Shown here: piece by piece, positions 39,301-45,300 of the stretch | How the letters are laid out: each line of letters opens with the position of its first letter | Numbering within the stretch: the stretch's first letter is position 1 | Origin: Delphinapterus leucas | Lineage: Eukaryota; Chordata; Mammalia; Artiodactyla; Monodontidae | Assembly (NCBI RefSeq): GCF_002288925.2 | Contig: NW_022098063.1 | Span: 4,234,380 to 4,298,379 of the forward strand | Reading direction: 5' to 3' | DNA: 64,000 nucleotides | Notes under the pieces: generated by a model | Told to the model about the DNA's origin: nothing | What the model saw: the letters and a program-made list of their open reading frames with translations, nothing else | Databases searched by the model: none | Made by a program: the position numbers and the translations under genes

Positions 39301-42300
39301 ACTCTCAAGAACTGTAAAGAGATAGAGCCTCTTTGAAGGACAGTGTGACAGTATTTAGCATACTGTAAAGTGGGCATACTTTTTTGATTTAGCATTTAAG
39401 GTTATCAGTTATCCTCTAAAAGTATTTATTTGAGGTGGCAGGGATAGACTTAGAGTTTGGGATTGACATGTACACACTGCTATGTTTAAAATAGAGAGCC
39501 AACAAGGACCTACTGTGTAGCACAGGGAACGCTGCTCGATATTCTGTAATAACCTAAATGGGAAAAGAATTGAGAAAGAATAGATACATGTGTATGTATA
39601 ACTGAATCACCTTGCTGTACACCTGAAACTAGCACAACATTGTTAATCAACTATACTCTGATATAAAATAAAAATTAAAAATATTTATTTGAGCATGCAA
39701 AAATATGTATGCAAAGATAGTTACTGCAGCATTGCATCTATTTAAAGGTTCATCAGTTGGAGAATTAATTAAATGAATTAGGGTAGCATTAGACAATGAA
39801 ATACCATGTAGCCATAAAAAGAATGAAGTAGCCATATGTATATTGATATGGAAAGTTAACTACAACATTTTGTTATAGAAAAAGTGCATGTCACAAAAAA
39901 ATATATGTGGTATAAAATATTTTTTTGGTAAAAATATTTAAGATATGTGCATAGGAAAAAATCTGTAATCAAAAAACTGCAATCGGGGCTTCCCGGGTGG
40001 CGCAGTGGTTGAGAGTCCGCCTGCCGATGCGGGGGACACAGGTTCGTACCCCTGTCCTGGAAGATCCCACATGCCGCGGAGCGGCTAGGCCCGTGAGCCA
40101 TGGCCGCTGAGCCTGCGCGTCCGGAGCCTGTGCTCCGCAACGGGAGAGGCCACAGCGGTGAGAAGCCCGCGTACTGCAAAAAAGAAGAAAACAAAAACAA
40201 AAAACTGCAATCATAAAAATTCACTTTTTAAAAGCACATTTTTTACTTATCCTTTAGGCTAAGAAATGTGTTTTATATATATATATATAATTTTTGCGGT
40301 ACGCGGACCTCTCACCGCTGCGGCCTCCCCCGCCGCAGAGCACAGGCTCCGGACGCGCAGGCCCAGCGGCCATGGCGCACGGGCCAAGCTGCACTGCGGC
40401 ATGTGGGATCTTCCCGGACGGGGGTACGAACCTGCGTCCCCCACACCGGCAGGCGGACCCCCAACCACTGCGCCTCCAGGGAAGCCCCCTAAGAAATGTT
40501 TTTAAATTAAGGGAACATTCTAATTTTCTTCCTAATTTTTAATTCTTAGTCATAATAAAATATGACATAATTTTTCCTATTTTTCTTCTTACAGTTGTTG
40601 AAAAGCTCAGAGAAATGATGGAAGAAATTGAAAATGCAATTAACACTTTTAAGGAAGAGCAGAGGTTGATGTATGTTTTAAATACATTTTAATATACAAT
40701 TATTTACCTTTTTTTCAATAACTCTTCACTAGACTGTTGTATGTAAACTATTGTTATGTATTTAATACTAGTCTTACACAAAGGCAATATAAAACCTCTT
40801 TTCTTTTGCTTTAGGTTTTAGACTGCTTTTCATGTTTGAAGAGAATTTTCATTTATATTTGGACACTATAAAATCTCAAATAAGAATTTGAAAGATTGTT
40901 TTTTCTCTGAGGAAACTCTTTTAAGGCTTAGATTTATAAATGTTAATAATGTAAAGTGGAGAAGATGACATCAAAAGAGTTGGGAATAATAAAATTTGAA
41001 GAAAAATGAAGGGTTAATATGGATTGGTTTGTATCTTATTTTTCAAACTTTATTTTTAAAATTTTAGCTATGAAGAGCTTATTAAAGAAGAGAAGACAAC
41101 TAATAATGAGTTGTGTGCCATATCAAGAAAAATTGACACATGGGCTTTGGATAATTCAGAAACAGAGAAAGCTTTCAGAGCAATGTCGAGCAAAGTTCCT
41201 GTAGACAAAGTAACACCAAGTACTCTTCCAGAAGAAGTGGTAGAGTTTGAAAAATTCCTTCAGCAAGCAGGAGGGCGACAAGGGGGCTGGGATGATTATG
41301 ATCACCAGAACTTTGTAAAGGTGAGAAACAAGCATAAAGGGAAGCCAGCATTTATGGGAGAAGTTCTTGAACACCTTCCTGGAAGAACACAGGATGAAGT
41401 TCAACAGCATGAGAAATGGTATCAGAAATTTCTGGCCCTAGAAGAAAGGAAAAAAGAGGTAATAACAATGATAATAGCTATTATTTGTTGTATATTTTTG
41501 TGTTCTAGGACTGTGCTAAACTCTTTAACATGTATTATTAACTTTACAACAACCCCGTGAGGTATGTTACAGTTTTTCCCCCCATCTTATAGAGGGTGAA
41601 ACTGAGGCATTGAGAAGTGAAGTCATTTTAGTGGAACTATAGTTGGACATCCTCAACATCCAGCATATCTACTCCAGTAAATAATACAGTGGGTCAGAAA
41701 ACGTCTGACAGTGGGCAACACCCTCTGTGTCCACTAGAAGTGTGGGAAATGCAGATTTACCCAGGCTTTTGATAAAAGTCATCTTACCAGCAAAGGCCAC
41801 ATTATTTTCAACAGAAAATAAAGAGGCAGTAGAAAGAAAGCTCTTTGACTCAAAAGTTTCTTTTAGTTTTGGCATTTCAGCCTCATTGTTTATTTTAAAA
41901 GACTCAAAATTTTGGCAACTCCAGAGTAAAGGGGTAACTCTTAATTGCAGCAAATACCTAAAAAGTTCCATTTTCACAAAAATATTATTCTGGCTCTGGT
42001 TTAGATCAGGATTTCTCAACATTGGCATTGTTGACCATTTGGGCTGGATAATTCTTTGCTCTGGGGGCTCTCCTGTGCATCGTAGGATGGTTAGCAGCAT
42101 CCTTGACCTCCACCCATTAGATGCTGGTAGCATCCCCTGAATTGTGATTATCAAAAATATTTCCAGACATTACCAGATGTCACCTGGAGGGTAAAAATTG
42201 CCCCTGGTCAAGAACCATGGGTTTAGATAGTCTAAGTCTGAGTCACTTTTTTGTAGACTTCAGCTAGATAAACTTTAACTCGATTGGTTTAACAAGAAAG

Positions 42301-45300
42301 GTATGACAATTCAACAAACAACATACCTAAGGAGCATTAAAGAAATATTTGATTGCACGTGTAGTCTAAGGTTTTAGAAGAAATAGCTGGCATTTGTTGT
42401 TGCAGTTGTTTCTGTCCAAAATAAGTTGAATGTTCGTAAGGCTGAGACTTGAAACTTTAAGAAAAACTTTGAAACATAAGTCATTTTTAAAAACTCAAAA
42501 TAACAAGCAATTAAGAATTATTTGGGATTTTTTTCTCCACGATACTGAAAACTTGAGGTCCGCAGGCCAGCAAAGTGGTCTGTGGACCAGCAAAGTCAGC
42601 ATCACCTGGGAACTTGTTAGAATTTAGCAGGCCCCAACCCCAGACCTAATCTCAACTCTGGGGGCAGGGCCCCAAAATCTGTGTTTAAACAAGTACTCTA
42701 GGTTATTATGTTAACAAGCTAAAGTTTGAGAACCACCTCTCTAGGGAAAAGGAACAGACACAATGCTTCTTGTAATGAAGGTAAACCACCTGGATTCCGG
42801 CTTTCTCTTCTTATTCCCAGCCACTCTGTTTCCTGATATCTGATGATTGATTGGATGTAGGGGTGAGGTAAGAGGGGGTGTGAAAGTGGAGGTGTCATTT
42901 ACTGAAGTAGGACATGGTGGAAGAGAAGAGGGAAGTTTGGGGGTACAGCACCAGGAATGCAGTTTCAAATCTGTTGAGTTTAAAATGTTGAGTAGGAAAT
43001 TTACCATTTTTATCTCCCACTTCCTTTAATATATCCTGTGTTTTGCCTAAATGAACATACTTATTTTCATACATTCCATGAACTTTCTGGCCCAACCCTT
43101 GCTTATCTTGTTCTCACTTTTTGGAACCTCCTTCTTTCTTCCCCCTTCCACTATCAACCTGCCCAAATCTGCCCAGATCAGATGCTGCTTCCTTTCTGCT
43201 CACTCAAACATAAATAGTCCGCTCAGAATTTCACTAGTACTTGTTTATACGTCTTGTGTGATGTGCGATGGCACATTCTGTATTCTAGTATTTATGTACA
43301 TATCTCACCTCAAACAATGCTGCTCAAACTTGGTGCATGGACTGGATGTTAGTTTGCAAACTATTCTGGTCTTCAGTGAGCTATCATGATTGCATGAGAA
43401 TCAGCTACCCAGTAAGTACACTATTTAGTTCAGGTGGCTGTTTTTTCATAGAAAACTTTCTCATTGAGGAAGCAGTACACTGATTTACATCCTGGCATGA
43501 ATTCCTGATATTGTTGTGGACCAGTACTTTGAGTAGCACTATACTAGATGGCATTTGGTATTGTTTTAATCTTCTATGGTTCCCGTCACATTGTCTTGCG
43601 TATAGTACACATAGCATAAGGATTTATTTAATGAAAATGAATGATATACCATAAGGAAAGTTGAGGAAATGATTTCCCAACTTGAGGGGAAAGTAATTCA
43701 GTGGATGTTTCCTTTATGGCAGAGAAGGCTGCTAGAATTTTAAATAATCTTTACATACCCATATATAAAGATCTGAAGCTATTTTACTTTTTACTTTTTT
43801 TTTTTTTTTTACACTTATGAAGCACTATGTGCCAGGCATTTACTCATTTAAACTTCACAACAACCCTGTTTGAGAAGTGCTGCCTACCACTTACAGATGA
43901 GCAAAATGAGGACAGAGACATTTAGCGGCTCGTCCAAGGTTACACCTAGTAAATGGCAAAACCAGGATTTGGTCCCAAATACCTGGCTTCAGAGCACATA
44001 CTCTCAACTACCCCACTTTTAATTCCTCTTCTGATATTTTGACCAGAGATAGGTCACTCAGAAAGGATTCTAAGCCTAGAAAGAGGATTTGGAAGCAGAA
44101 ATGAAATGATCAGAGGAAAGGGATGTTTCCCCTGAACACAAATGAAGGAGGTAAAAGGAGGTAAAGGGGAGGAAGATACTTAATGAGGTGTTGTCCTTGT
44201 GTACCTGGGGATTAAAAGAGGAAGAGAAAGGCTGATGGAATAGCCATTATTCAGTGTTTTAAAAGATACATTAAATTTTTTACAAATAGAAATAGAAAAA
44301 ACCTGCATTGGTTTAAAAAAACACTTTTAAAAACTAAGCAACTAGCATCCTGCATCACTATTCTAGAAAGAAAGGTGGATTTGTGGTTGTATTTTAAAAT
44401 GTTTTTGGTGGGAATTTTCTGGCAGTCCAGTGGTTAGGACTCAGCTCTTTCACTGCCGGGGCCCAGGTTCGATCACTGGTTGGGGAAGTAAGATCCCGCA
44501 TGCTGCACAGTGTGGCCAAATAAAAAAATAAAATAAAAAATAAAATGCTTTTGGCTATTAAAAATATTTTTTCTTGCTATGTTTTAACCATTTAGTCTAT
44601 TCAGAATTGGAAAACCAAAAAGCAGCAAAAAAAGGAGGAAATTTTCAAGTTAAAGGAAAAAGCAGAGAACATACCAATGCTTTTTCATAATAAACAGGAA
44701 GATAATCAAAAGCAAAAAGAAGAACAAAGAAAGAAGCAGAAATTGGCAGTTGAAGCTTGGAAAAAACAGAAAAGTATAGAAATGTCAATGAAATATGCTT
44801 CCCAGTTAAAAGAAGAGGAAGAGAAGGAGAAAAAGCAGCAGAAAGAACGTCAACGCCAATGTAAACTAAAATTGCTGCTAGAAACTTATACCCAGCAGAA
44901 GAAAGAACAGGAAGAATTTTTGAGACTTGAAAAGGAGATTAGGGAAAAGACAGAAAAGGCAGAAAAAAGAAAAACCGCTGCTGATGAAATTTCCAGGTTT
45001 CAAGAAAGAGTGAGTAAATACATTTCCTAAATAATTTTTCAGTGATACACATGGAGGTATTACTTCCAGGTTCAGTTCAGCAAAAATTAATTGAATCCTT
45101 CTTATGTATCTGGCCTGGACCTAGCATTAGTACACCAAAATAAGTGGGCCACGCTCCCTGCTTTCTAGTAGATTATAGTCTACTGGGAAAGACTGGTGTG
45201 CAAATAGAGGACTTCAGTATAATATGGTAAACAGTGTGGTGATTGAGGTGTGGACAGAGAACTTTCGGAGGTGGATGTGCAAGAAGGAAAGCTTACCATA

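Noticed and set aside
41669..42154. Overlapping open frames of 137 and 161 codons in CCDC112 intron 6
   Set aside because: They run into a MER20 transposon, lie within an intron and match no protein I know.
44677..45030. A 117-codon Lys/Glu-rich open frame taken as a separate gene
   Set aside because: It is the 3' part of CCDC112 exon 7, read from an internal Met and past the true splice donor.
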